Shown here piece by piece: positions 26,335-35,081 of a DNA stretch of 64,000 nt. The stretch comes from CAVSRC01 sp963732845 (GTDB lineage: Bacteria > Pseudomonadota > Alphaproteobacteria > Rhizobiales > Kaistiaceae). Both the position numbers and the translations under genes were made by a program. The stretch's first letter is position 1; every line of letters starts with the position of its first letter. The stretch lies in the NCBI GenBank assembly GCA_963732845.1, contig CAVTBE010000007.1, forward strand, positions 165,892-229,891, in the 5' to 3' direction. The notes under the pieces were generated by a model that was given only the letters and a program-made list of their open reading frames with translations, did not search any database and was not told the DNA's origin.

Positions 26335-26946
26335 TCAACCGAGGTCGTGCAGGTCCCTGGTCGTCGGCGGGCCGAGCCGGAAGTCCGAGAAGCGCACCTT
26401 GAGCCCCGCCCGCTCCGGCGTGCAGCACATCGGACCGACCGAATAGGATTTCGCCTTCGGAAACGGCGCCAGGCGGACAAGCGGCCACAATTTTCCGTCG
26501 GCCGAGACCTGGAGGCGCAGGACCCCGTCGGCGACGGTTGCCCGCATGCGGAAGTCGCGGGAATCGTGCTCGTAGGGACTGGTCGCCCAGTCGGAGCGGC
26601 CGTCGGTGAGCACGCTGGAGAGCATGGCACGGCCGTCCGACAGCTCGATGCCCGCCTTGACCCAGCGGCGCTCGTCGAGGCGGACCATGATGCCGGCCTG
26701 ATCGTAGAGGGTCGCGTAACCGGCAAGTATGCGCAGCTCGGCCGTGAACGCCGGCCCCGTGGAAACCCCGAGAAAATGGCCGCTGTCGCGGACGAAGCCG
26801 TAATGGGTTTCCCGCCAGAAATCGGTTTCGGCGTCGGTCACGACGTCGAGAACGCCGTCCTTCAGCGACCAGACCTTGGGCTCGTTCAGCCAGACGCCCT
26901 TTTCAAGTCCCACAACCACCACGACCGCCTCCCCCTTACTTCTCAT
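26335..26946 (-). CDS. DUF1349 (YesU-like) concanavalin-type protein
   Basis: 203 residues. WLNEPKVWSLKDGVLDVVTD, then DFWRETHYGFVRDSGHFL, and later AGIMVRLDERRWVKAGIELSDG are hallmarks of the DUF1349 jelly-roll family, distantly related to glycan-binding lectins. Enzyme activity is not established. The start is uncertain: ATG 26946 overlaps the end of the LysR gene by 11 bp, and the conserved part begins only about 14 residues later. Probably co-transcribed with the LysR gene. Confidence 0.75.
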   Translation of the reverse strand: MRSKGEAVVVVVGLEKGVWLNEPKVWSLKDGVLDVVTDAETDFWRETHYGFVRDSGHFLGVSTGPAFTAELRILAGYATLYDQAGIMVRLDERRWVKAGIELSDGRAMLSSVLTDGRSDWATSPYEHDSRDFRMRATVADGVLRLQVSADGKLWPLVRLAPFPKAKSYSVGPMCCTPERAGLKVRFSDFRLGPPTTRDLHDLG

Positions 26947-27859
26947 GAGCGCGGCAAACCGCAATCACTGTATTCCGCAACCAGCGATGCACCGGATCGG
27001 CATCCATGCGCGGATGCCACATCGCCGACACCGTGATCTCGGGCGTTGCGACGGGAAGAGCGAAGCCCGTGACCTCCGGGTCGCCCCCCTCGCCCTCCTC
27101 GATGATGCTGTCGAGAAGCGAACGCGGAACCAGCCCGATCAGGTCCGAGTCACGGACGATGCGCACCACGTCCGGAAACCCCGGTGCCACGACGACCACG
27201 GTGCGCCTCAGGCCGAGCTTTTCCAGAGCATCGTCGACGGGGCCCGTGAAGGAGCCCCGGCGCGACGCCACAACATGGCGGCAGGCGGCATACTGCCGGG
27301 GCGTGATCTTTCGGCCTGCCAGCAGCGGATGGTGTGCTCGCGCAACGCCGACGAATCCGTCGCGAAAGAGCATTTGCACGCGCGCTTCCGGCGGCGAATC
27401 GCCGAGTACGCCGATTTCCAGATCGATCAGCCCCTCCCTGAGGGGGCGCGCATCCTTGCTAGGCTTTGGCGCAAAGCGGACCCGAACACGCGGCGCGGCC
27501 TCAGTGATTGCGGACACCAAGCGAGCGGCGAAGAGTTCGGTGAAGCCCTCGTTGGCGCGAATCGTAAAGGTCAGATCGAGAGCCGCGATATTCAGGTCAC
27601 CCGAGGCCGGCCGCAGGACGGCGTGCACGTCGCGCGCCAGCGCATGAACCCGATCGCGCAGCTCGGCGGCACGGGGCGTCGGTGCCATGCCGCGCCCGGC
27701 GCGCACGAGCAGGGGGTCGCCCGTCGCCGAACGGAGGCGCACGAGAGCCCGGCTCATAGCCGACGGACTCAGCCCGAGGCGGCGCGCCGCTCCGGTCACG
27801 CTACCCTCGGCAAGCAGGACGTCCAGCGTGGCGAGCAGGTTCAGATCGACGGTGTTCAT
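26936..27859 (-). CDS. LysR-family transcriptional regulator
   Basis: 307 residues. N-terminal winged helix: DLNLLATLDVLLAEGSVTGA, then ARRLGLSPSAMSRALVRLR, GDPLLVRAGRGMAPTPRA. The effector domain follows from about residue 90. It is divergent from the SDR gene at 27993 with a 133-bp gap, the usual arrangement for a LysR regulator and its target. The gap contains AT-rich, partly dyadic sequence but I cannot name a T-N11-A box with confidence. Confidence 0.9.
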   Translation of the reverse strand: MNTVDLNLLATLDVLLAEGSVTGAARRLGLSPSAMSRALVRLRSATGDPLLVRAGRGMAPTPRAAELRDRVHALARDVHAVLRPASGDLNIAALDLTFTIRANEGFTELFAARLVSAITEAAPRVRVRFAPKPSKDARPLREGLIDLEIGVLGDSPPEARVQMLFRDGFVGVARAHHPLLAGRKITPRQYAACRHVVASRRGSFTGPVDDALEKLGLRRTVVVVAPGFPDVVRIVRDSDLIGLVPRSLLDSIIEEGEGGDPEVTGFALPVATPEITVSAMWHPRMDADPVHRWLRNTVIAVCRAHEK

Positions 27860-27992
27860 GACCCGAACCTATCCCGCCCGCTTCGCCGATCATAGCGTTC
27901 CGTGCAACTATACTTTGATATTGATGCGTCTGGCGCCCGGTGCGTGGTGGCTTATCTCTACGGCCAACCGCACCACCGAAAGAGATTCACAC

Positions 27993-28709
27993 ATGTCCCC
28001 AGCCGCTTCGGGCGACCCGGCCCGCACACTCCTCCTTATTGGCGCGTCACGCGGCCTCGGCCATGCCATGGCTGCTGAGTTCCTGAAAAAGCGATGGAAC
28101 GTCGTCGGCACGGTTCGGGGACAGGCCCGAACCCAGTTGCACGACCTCGCCGACGAATACGGCGACCGGGTCGAGATCGAGAGCCTCGACATCAACCAAC
28201 CCGATCAGATCGCGGCGCTGCACGACCGCCTGTCCGGCAGAAGGTTCGATATGCTGTTCGTCAATGCCGGGACCACCAATCGCGACCCGACGCAGACGAT
28301 CGGCGAGGTGTCGACTGACGATTTTGTGAACGTCATGATCACCAACGCGCTCAGCCCGATGCGTGTCGTCGAAAGCCTCACCGGTAACGTTTCCGCGGCG
28401 GGGCTGATCGGCGTGATGTCGTCCGGCCAGGGCAGCATCAGCAACAATGAGAGCGGCCAGCGCGAGGTCTATCGCGGCAGCAAGGCCGCGCTGAACATGT
28501 ACATGCGCAGCTTCGCCGCCCGCCAGGCCGGGACAGCGCGCGCGCTGGTTCTCATGGCTCCGGGCTGGGTTCGCACCGCTCTGGGTGGCCCGGAAGCCCG
28601 GCTCACCATCGAAGAGAGCGTGCCGAATCTCGTGAACACGCTCCTCTCGGTGCAGGGCACGCCCGGCCTACAGTATCTCGATTATCTCGGCCGCACCGTT
28701 CCCTGGTAG
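27993..28709 (+). CDS. SDR-family oxidoreductase
   Basis: 238 residues. Cofactor motif LLIGASRGLGHAMAAEFLKK, DMLFVNAGTTNRDPTQT, catalytic MSSGQGSIS and YRGSKAALNMYMRSF (Y-x3-K). NAD(P)-dependent dehydrogenase or reductase of unknown substrate, probably controlled by the divergent LysR protein. ATG 27993 has a short AGAGATTCAC leader. Confidence 0.87.
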   Translation: MSPAASGDPARTLLLIGASRGLGHAMAAEFLKKRWNVVGTVRGQARTQLHDLADEYGDRVEIESLDINQPDQIAALHDRLSGRRFDMLFVNAGTTNRDPTQTIGEVSTDDFVNVMITNALSPMRVVESLTGNVSAAGLIGVMSSGQGSISNNESGQREVYRGSKAALNMYMRSFAARQAGTARALVLMAPGWVRTALGGPEARLTIEESVPNLVNTLLSVQGTPGLQYLDYLGRTVPW

Positions 28710-28737
28710 GCGGACGGCTGCGTCAGGAGGACCGGGC

Positions 28738-30369
28738 CTACCCCTTGAGCTTGTGGATCGCCGCCAGCAGCCCCGCCGTCGAGGCATCGCGGTTCTCCGG
28801 CTTGGCCTTGCCCTCGACCATGGGCAGAAGCTCCATGGCCAGCGTCTTGCCCAGCTCCACGCCCCACTGGTCGAAGGAGTTGATGCCCCAGATCGTGCCC
28901 TGCACGAAGACCTTGTGCTCGTAGAGCGCGATGATCATGCCCAGCGTGTGCGGGTCGAGCCGGCGATAGAGGATGGTGTTGGACGGCCGGCTGCCGGGGA
29001 AGACCTTGTGCGGCGCCAGCTTTTCGATTGCCTCCGGCGCCATGCCGGACGCCTTCAGCTCCGCCTTCACCTCGTCAATCGTCTTGCCGCGCATCAAGGC
29101 CTCGCTCTGCGCCAGGCAGTTGGCGAGAAGCAGCGACTGGTGGACATCGTCGGGCGCGTCGGAATGGGCGCCGACAAGGAAATCCACCGGAATCACGTCG
29201 GTGCCCTGATGGATGAGCTGGTAGAAGGCGTGCTGGCCGTTGGTGCCCGGCTCGCCGAAGACGATGGGTCCGGTGGCGCTGCGCACCGGCGCACCGTCGA
29301 GATGGACGCTCTTGCCGTCCGATTCCATGTCGAGCTGCTGGAGATAGGCCGGCAGGCGCTTCAGGCGGTTGTCGTAGGGCAGCACCGCATAGACCGGGAA
29401 GCCCATGACGTTGCGGTACCAGATGCCGATCAGGCCGAGGATCACCGGCATGTTGCTGGCGAGCGGCGCGGTGCGGAAATGCTCGTCCATGGCCCGGGCG
29501 CCGGCCAGGAAGGCGCGGAAATCCTCCGGCCCAATGGCGATCATCAGCGACAGGCCGATGGCCGACCACACCGAATAGCGCCCGCCCACCCAGTCCCAGA
29601 AGCCGAAGGTGCGCTCCGCGCCGATGCCGAAGGCGGCGACCTTGGGCAGCGCCGTCGACAGCGCCGCGAAATGCGCCGCGACATGCTGTTCGCCGAGAGC
29701 CGCCACGATCCACGCCCGCGCCGTGGCGGCGTTGGTCATGGTCTCGATGGTGGTGAAGGTCTTCGAGGCGACCAGGAACAGGGTGCGCGCCGGATCGAGC
29801 CTGGCGAGCGTATCGCGCATGTCGGCGCCGTCGACATTGGAGACGAAGTGCAGGCGCGGCCCGTCGTGGTAGGGCGCCAGCGCCAGGGTGGCCATCGCCG
29901 GGCCGAGATCGGAACCGCCAATGCCGATATTGACCACGTCGGTGAACTTGCCCCCCTGTCCGGCAATGGCACCGGAGCGCACGCCATCGGCGAAGGCGGC
30001 CATGCGGTCGAGCACCTCGTGGACCATCGGCACGACGTTCTGGCCTTCGGAGCGGTAGACCTCGTCGGCCCGGGCGCGCAGCGCCACGTGCAACACCGAA
30101 CGGTTCTCGGTGACGTTGATCGGCTCGCCGGCGAACATGGCGTCGCGGCGCTTCTCGACCCCGGCCGCCTCGGCCAGCGCCAGCAGGCGGGCCATCACCT
30201 CGTCGTCGATCAGGTTCTTGGAATAATCGAGCAGGAAATCGCCGAAACCGGTGGAGAACTTGGCGAATCGGCCGGGATCGTCAGCGAAGCGCTGGCGCAG
30301 CGGCGTGGCGTCGATGGCGACCCGATGCGCTTCCAGCACAGCGAAGGCCCTGATCATGGCGGCGTTCAT
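28738..30369 (-). CDS. pgi: Glucose-6-phosphate isomerase
   Basis: 543 residues, full length for the family. Both signature regions are present: WVGGRYSVWSAIGLSLMIAI and the C-terminal GMIIALYEHKVFVQG with NSFDQWGVELGK. VNIGIGGSDLGPAMA and the SKTFTTIETMTNA phosphate loop are intact. Cytosolic interconversion of glucose-6-phosphate and fructose-6-phosphate. Convergent with the SDR gene upstream in coordinates, 28 bp apart. Confidence 0.96.
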   Translation of the reverse strand: MNAAMIRAFAVLEAHRVAIDATPLRQRFADDPGRFAKFSTGFGDFLLDYSKNLIDDEVMARLLALAEAAGVEKRRDAMFAGEPINVTENRSVLHVALRARADEVYRSEGQNVVPMVHEVLDRMAAFADGVRSGAIAGQGGKFTDVVNIGIGGSDLGPAMATLALAPYHDGPRLHFVSNVDGADMRDTLARLDPARTLFLVASKTFTTIETMTNAATARAWIVAALGEQHVAAHFAALSTALPKVAAFGIGAERTFGFWDWVGGRYSVWSAIGLSLMIAIGPEDFRAFLAGARAMDEHFRTAPLASNMPVILGLIGIWYRNVMGFPVYAVLPYDNRLKRLPAYLQQLDMESDGKSVHLDGAPVRSATGPIVFGEPGTNGQHAFYQLIHQGTDVIPVDFLVGAHSDAPDDVHQSLLLANCLAQSEALMRGKTIDEVKAELKASGMAPEAIEKLAPHKVFPGSRPSNTILYRRLDPHTLGMIIALYEHKVFVQGTIWGINSFDQWGVELGKTLAMELLPMVEGKAKPENRDASTAGLLAAIHKLKG

Positions 30370-30430
30370 GGCAATATGCCTCTTGATTCTGGCCGACAGA
30401 AAGCCGGCATAAGACCCTGGAATTACGTAG

Positions 30431-31591
30431 CTATTTCAGCCAGTCGGCGAGCCGGTCCATGCCCTCCGCCATGTCGGCTTCGGTGCCGGCGAAGGAGAAG
30501 CGCATGAAGGCGTGGCCGCGGACTTTATCGAAATCCGCGCCCGGCGTCGCGGCCACGCCGGCTTCCGCCAGCATGCGCCGGGTGAATTCAACGGAATCGT
30601 TGGAGAAGCGGCGCACCGCGGCATAGACGTAGAAGGCGCCGTCGACCGGCAGATGCTCGTCGAAGCCGATTGCCGGCAGCCGCTCCATGAGCAGGCGGCG
30701 GTTGGCGGCATAACCGTCGCGGATGCGGTCGAGCTCCTCGCTCGCCTCGAAGGCGGCGATCGCCGCCCGCTGCGAGATGTCCGGCGCGGAAATGTAGAGG
30801 TTCTGCGCGATGCGCTCGACCGGGCGGATGAGCGGCTCGGGTAGCACCATCCAGCCGACCCGCCAGCCGGTCATGCAGTAGTATTTCGAGAAGGAGTTGA
30901 TGACGATCGCCTCGCGCGAGAACTGCAGCGCGGTCGCCGCCGTCCCGGCATAGACCAGCCGGTGATAGATCTCGTCGGAGATGAACTGGATGCCGAGATC
31001 GTCCGCCGCCGCGATCAGCGCGGCGAGCGCCTCCGGCGTCATCATGGTGCCGCTGGGATTGGCCGGGCTGGCGACCAGGACGCCGGCGAGCGGCGCTTGC
31101 GCGTGGGCGCGCGCCAGCATCTCGGGCGTCAGCACATGGCGGGTGGAGGCGTCGGTCTCGATCTCGACGGCCACCAGGCCGAGCGCGCCGAGCAGATTCT
31201 TGTAGGCCGGATAGCCGGGCGCGGCGATCGCCACCCGCTCGCCGACATCGAAGGCGCCGAGAAAGGCAAGGTTGAAGGCGGCCGACGAGCCGGTGGTCAC
31301 CACGATGCGCTCGGCCGGCACGTCGAGGCCGTACGCCTCGCCATAGTGGCGGGCGATGCGCGCCCGGAGCGCCCTCAGGCCAAGCGCCTCGGTATAGCGG
31401 AAGTGACCGTCGGCAATCGCGACCCGCGCCGCCTCCAGCACCGTCTCCGGCGCCCGCGCCCCCGGCTGGCCGACTTCCATGTGGATGACGCGCGCCCCGG
31501 CATGCTCGCGGTCGGCGGCGGCGCGCATCACGTCCATGACGATGAATGGCTGGATTTCGCTGCGGCGCGAAGCCTGTGGCCGGCGGCTCAT
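30431..31591 (-). CDS. Class I/II pyridoxal-phosphate aminotransferase
   Basis: 386 residues. GQPGARAPETVLEAA is the substrate-binding start, TTGSSAAFNLAFL the phosphate loop, ASPANPSGTMM the cofactor contact, DEIYHRLVY the PLP-tuning Asp-Tyr, and NSFSKYYCMTGWRVGW holds the Schiff-base lysine. RFSFAGTEADM carries the carboxylate-binding Arg. Aspartate- or alanine-type aminotransferase; the exact amino acid is not clear. ATG 31591 is chosen over the GTG immediately before it. Divergent from the M48 protease gene. Confidence 0.9.
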   Translation of the reverse strand: MSRRPQASRRSEIQPFIVMDVMRAAADREHAGARVIHMEVGQPGARAPETVLEAARVAIADGHFRYTEALGLRALRARIARHYGEAYGLDVPAERIVVTTGSSAAFNLAFLGAFDVGERVAIAAPGYPAYKNLLGALGLVAVEIETDASTRHVLTPEMLARAHAQAPLAGVLVASPANPSGTMMTPEALAALIAAADDLGIQFISDEIYHRLVYAGTAATALQFSREAIVINSFSKYYCMTGWRVGWMVLPEPLIRPVERIAQNLYISAPDISQRAAIAAFEASEELDRIRDGYAANRRLLMERLPAIGFDEHLPVDGAFYVYAAVRRFSNDSVEFTRRMLAEAGVAATPGADFDKVRGHAFMRFSFAGTEADMAEGMDRLADWLK

Positions 31592-31744
31592 CACCGCATC
31601 TCCCTGCCCTGCAATGTCTTGCTCCCGCCCAATTTACCGGCCAAGTGCCTTCTCCGGCAGTGGGTCGCGTTGACCCGCCCGCTGGCCCTCCCTAACCTGT
31701 TCGGACCACAGCGGAAACCACCGGACATCGAGGCTGGAGAGACG

Positions 31745-33133
31745 ATGCAGCAAGCAGCGCTGCCTAGCAGGCGCAATCGCCCCTGGAAAGTCCCGACGCG
31801 GGCCGCGTTTGCCGGCGCCCTGGCGCTGGCGCTTGTCCTGCCGCCCCCGGCGGCCTTCGCCGATGGCCGCGTCGCCACCGTCCGCGATGCCGAGACCGAG
31901 GCGCTGATTGCCGACTATCTGAGGCCGATCGTCAAGGCCGCCGGCCAGCAGATGCCGAATATCCTGCTGATCAACAGCCAGACCTTCAACGCCTTCGTCA
32001 CCACCGAGCACCGGCTGTTCGTCAATGTCGGCACCATCATCCAATCGCAAACGCCGAACGAACTGATCGGCGTCCTGGCGCACGAGACCAGCCACATCGC
32101 CCATGACGACGTGGCCAACATGAAGGAAGCGATCGCCAACACCTCGGCCGCACTGCTGCTCGCCACCCTGGCCGGCGTCGGCGCCGCCGTGGCGGGCGGC
32201 GGCGGTGCCGCCAGCGGTGCCGGGGCCGGCATCATCACCGGCGGCTCCACCATCGCCGAGCGCAGCCTGCTGCACTACGCCCGCGATCAGGAGGCCGCCG
32301 CCGACCGCTCCGCGGTCGACTACCTCAACAAGACCCACCAGTCCGGCGCCGGCATGCTCGCCGTGCTCCAGCGTCTCGCCAATGACAGCCTGCTCGACGC
32401 GCAACACGCCAACCCCTACCTGCTGAGCCACCCGCTGCCGCGCCAGCGCATCACCACCCTGGAACAGCTTGTCCGCGCCAGCCCCTATTTCGACCGCAAG
32501 GACCCGCCGGCTCTGCAGGAGCGCCACGATCTCGTGCGCGCCAAGCTGGTCGGCTTCACCTGGTCGCCATTGCAGGTCATGCGGCGCTATCCGATCAGCG
32601 ACAACAGCCTGCCGGCGCGCTATGCCAGGGCAATCGCGGTCTACCGCAACGGCCGCGCCGTCGATGCCCTGAAGCAGGTCGAAGAGCTCACCCGGTTGAG
32701 CCCCAAGGACCCCTATTTCTGGGAGCTGAATGGGCAGATCCTGCTGGAGACCGGCAAGCCGAAGGAGGCGCTGGGCCCGTTGCGCAAGGCGGTATCGCTC
32801 GCCCCCAGTGCGAACCTGATCAAGGTGCTGCTCGGCCAGGCGCTGGTTGCCGCCGGCAGCCGCGGCAATGCCGACGAGGCGGTCAGGCTGCTCTCGGCGG
32901 CGGTCATCAACTACCCCGACCTTCCCGGCGGCTACCATGCCCTGGCGCGGGCCTACGCCATGCAGGACAACGTGCCCATGGCGCAGCTCGCCACCGCCCA
33001 GGGCCTGTTCATCGAGGGCGACATCAGGGGTGCCCAGATCCAGGCGATCCGGGCTCAAGTGAAATTGAAGAAAGGCAGCCCCGCCTGGCTTCGCGCCGAC
33101 GACATCGCGTCCTATAAAGCACCGAAGAAATAG
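31745..33133 (+). CDS. Periplasmic M48 metalloprotease with TPR repeats (BepA-like)
   Basis: 462 residues. Signal peptide at 1-40 (ALALALVLPPPAAFADG). The zinc site is H113-E-T-S-H117 in LAHETSHIAHDD with E183 in RDQEAAADRSAVDY as third ligand. A Gly/Ala-rich loop (about 140-165) covers the active site as in BepA. From about residue 285 there are TPR helices (AVDALKQVEELTRLSPKDPY; PKEALGPLRKAVSLAP). BepA-type proteins chaperone or degrade outer-membrane proteins during LptD/BAM assembly. Followed after 47 bp by a DsbA-like gene, which fits an envelope-quality-control pair. Confidence 0.88.
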   Translation: MQQAALPSRRNRPWKVPTRAAFAGALALALVLPPPAAFADGRVATVRDAETEALIADYLRPIVKAAGQQMPNILLINSQTFNAFVTTEHRLFVNVGTIIQSQTPNELIGVLAHETSHIAHDDVANMKEAIANTSAALLLATLAGVGAAVAGGGGAASGAGAGIITGGSTIAERSLLHYARDQEAAADRSAVDYLNKTHQSGAGMLAVLQRLANDSLLDAQHANPYLLSHPLPRQRITTLEQLVRASPYFDRKDPPALQERHDLVRAKLVGFTWSPLQVMRRYPISDNSLPARYARAIAVYRNGRAVDALKQVEELTRLSPKDPYFWELNGQILLETGKPKEALGPLRKAVSLAPSANLIKVLLGQALVAAGSRGNADEAVRLLSAAVINYPDLPGGYHALARAYAMQDNVPMAQLATAQGLFIEGDIRGAQIQAIRAQVKLKKGSPAWLRADDIASYKAPKK

Positions 33134-33180
33134 GCCGGGGGATTGCCCAAGAATCCGCCCTGCCGCTGTTGGAGACATTC

Positions 33181-34035
33181 ATGACCCCCCGTATCACCGC
33201 CGTCTTCGCTGTCGTCGGCGTCCTCGCCGTTGGCGGGATTGGCTACGTCATCGGCACCAGCCAGAACCACCCCGCCGCGTCCCTGGTGGACGCCGCCTTC
33301 GCCGCCGAGGCGACGCCGACCGACGGCGCCGCCAAACAGGCCGAGTTCAGCGACGACCAGCGCAAGGAGCTGGAAGGCATCATCCGCAACTACCTGATCG
33401 CCAATCCGGAGGTGATCGCCGACGCCATCAACGAGCTGCAGCGCAAGCGCGACGCCGCCGCGCAGCTCGCCCAGACCAAGGTTATCGTCGATTCCGCCGA
33501 CGAGATCTTTGCCTCCCAGCGCCAGGTCGTGCTCGGCAACCCGGACGGCAAGGTCACCCTGGTCGAGTTCTTCGACTACAACTGCACCTATTGCCGGCGC
33601 GCCGAAGCCGACATGAAGAAGCTGATCGCCAGCGATTCCGATCTCAGGGTGGTGCTCAAGCAGTTCCCGGTGCTCGGCCCCGGCTCGGTCGAGGCGGCCA
33701 AGGTGGCGGTCGCCCTGCACATGACCGCGCCCGACAAATACGCCGAATTCCACGACGCCCTGCTGGAAGAGCCCGGCCAGGTGGACGGCGAGAAGGCACT
33801 GGCGGTGGCCGCCAGCCTCGGCGTCGACGCCGCAACGCTGAAGGCCAAGCTCGATTCGGACGAGGTGCGGCAGACCATCGCCGAATCCTACGATCTCGCC
33901 GGCAAGCTCAACCTCACCGGCACGCCGAGCTACGTCACCCATAAGGAGGTCATCGTCGGCGCGGTCGGCTACAGCACGCTCAAGACCAAGATCGACGCGC
34001 TGGCCAGCGCCTGCACAACCGCCAAGGATTGCTAG
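33181..34035 (+). CDS. DsbA/Com1-family thiol:disulfide oxidoreductase
   Basis: 284 residues. N-terminal membrane anchor (ITAVFAVVGVLAVGGIGYVIG), an oligomerising helix with LIANPEVIADAINELQRK as in ScsC/Com1 proteins, then a DsbA thioredoxin fold with C135-T-Y-C138 in VEFFDYNCTYCRRAEADM and the cis-proline loop LTGTPSYV. It forms or isomerises disulfides in the periplasm. ATG 33181 is preferred over a TTG four codons upstream. Likely co-transcribed with the protease gene; a terminator follows. Confidence 0.9.
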   Translation: MTPRITAVFAVVGVLAVGGIGYVIGTSQNHPAASLVDAAFAAEATPTDGAAKQAEFSDDQRKELEGIIRNYLIANPEVIADAINELQRKRDAAAQLAQTKVIVDSADEIFASQRQVVLGNPDGKVTLVEFFDYNCTYCRRAEADMKKLIASDSDLRVVLKQFPVLGPGSVEAAKVAVALHMTAPDKYAEFHDALLEEPGQVDGEKALAVAASLGVDAATLKAKLDSDEVRQTIAESYDLAGKLNLTGTPSYVTHKEVIVGAVGYSTLKTKIDALASACTTAKDC

Positions 34036-34047
34036 GCAAAAGCTCTC

Positions 34048-34080
34048 GCCTCGCCGCCTGACTCGGGCGGCGGGGCTTTC
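34048..34080 (+). terminator. Rho-independent terminator after the DsbA-like gene
   Basis: An 11-bp stem GCCTCGCCGCC / GGCGGCGGGGC with one G-T wobble, a 7-base loop and a TTTCCCTC tail. Confidence 0.75.
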
Positions 34081-34164
34081 CCTCCGCCCGCCAACCGCCT
34101 ATAACCGCGCCATTTCCGGCGACCGGCCGCGCGTGGCCGCCGCCCTTGGCGGAAGCTCCCTTGC

Positions 34165-34635
34165 ATGGCTGTCCCGGTCTTCGTCCTCAACGGTCCCAAC
34201 CTCAACCTGCTCGGCACCCGCGAGCCCGGCGTCTACGGTGCCGCCGGCCTGGCGGATATCGAGCGCGACTGTGCGGCTGCGGGCAAGCGTCTGGGCCTGG
34301 CGGTCGATTTCCGCCAGACCAACCATGAGGGCGTCCTGGTCGACTGGATTCAGGAGGCGCAGACCGCGGCCTTCGGCATCGTCATGAATCCCGGCGCCTA
34401 CACCCACACCTCGGTCGCCATCCACGACGCGATTCGCGCCGTCGGCCTGCCGGTGATCGAGGTGCATCTGTCCAACATTTTCGCCCGCGAGGGCTTCCGG
34501 CATCATTCCTACGTCTCGCCGGTTGCCGTCGGGACCATTTGCGGCCTGGGACCGAAGGGCTATGTACTTGCCCTCGAAGCCATGCAGGCGCTGACCGCCA
34601 GCGACAAGACAACCAAAAAGCGGAAGGGGGGCTGA
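34165..34635 (+). CDS. aroQ: 3-dehydroquinate dehydratase, type II
   Basis: 156 residues, normal size. LNGPNLNLLGTREPGVYG has the catalytic Arg and Tyr, FRQTNHEGVLVDWI, GIVMNPGAYTHTSVAI and the catalytic His in EVHLSNIFAREGFRHHS are all present. Third step of the shikimate pathway, cytosolic dodecamer. Its stop overlaps the accB start (TGATG), so shikimate and fatty-acid genes are coupled here, a common order in alphaproteobacteria. Confidence 0.96.
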   Translation: MAVPVFVLNGPNLNLLGTREPGVYGAAGLADIERDCAAAGKRLGLAVDFRQTNHEGVLVDWIQEAQTAAFGIVMNPGAYTHTSVAIHDAIRAVGLPVIEVHLSNIFAREGFRHHSYVSPVAVGTICGLGPKGYVLALEAMQALTASDKTTKKRKGG

Positions 34636-35081
34636 TGGCCGAGAAGAACCCGATTGTCGACCAGGACCTGATCCGCCAGCTGGCCGACCTGCTCAACGAG
34701 ACCGGCCTGACCGAGATCGAGGTCGAACAGAACAACACCCGCGTGCGCATCGCACGCAACATCACCATCGCCGCCGCAGCGCCTGCGCCGGCTGCAGCGC
34801 CTGGCGTCGCGCCGGCCGAGGAACGGCCGTCCGAGCCTGCCAACCGGGCCGGCATGCTCACCTCGCCGATGGTCGGCACCGCCTATCGCGCCGCCGAACC
34901 GGGCGCCCGGGCCTTCGTCGAAGTCGGCGACCGGGTGACGGAGGGCCAGACGGTGTTGATCATCGAGGCCATGAAGACCATGAACCAGATCCCGGCGCCG
35001 CGCGCGGGCACGGTCAAGGAAATCCTGGTCGACGACGCCCAGCCCGTCGAATACGGCGAGCCGCTGATGATCATCGAATGA
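34635..35081 (+). CDS. accB: Acetyl-CoA carboxylase biotin carboxyl carrier protein
   Basis: 148 residues. An N-terminal dimer-forming segment (DLIRQLADLLNETGLTEIEV), a flexible Ala/Pro linker (about 46-66), then the biotinyl domain with K114 in IIEAMKTMNQIPAP. The residue after Lys is Thr instead of Met, which is frequent in this class. Works with AccC, AccA and AccD in malonyl-CoA synthesis. Overlaps aroQ at its start and accC at its end. Confidence 0.95.
   Translation: MAEKNPIVDQDLIRQLADLLNETGLTEIEVEQNNTRVRIARNITIAAAAPAPAAAPGVAPAEERPSEPANRAGMLTSPMVGTAYRAAEPGARAFVEVGDRVTEGQTVLIIEAMKTMNQIPAPRAGTVKEILVDDAQPVEYGEPLMIIE

Noticed and set aside
23850..26402. An 850-codon plus-strand frame opposite the molybdenum hydroxylase gene
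   Set aside because: Shadow of the minus-strand gene, which has intact Moco motifs; the plus-strand peptide is Asp/Arg/His-rich noise.
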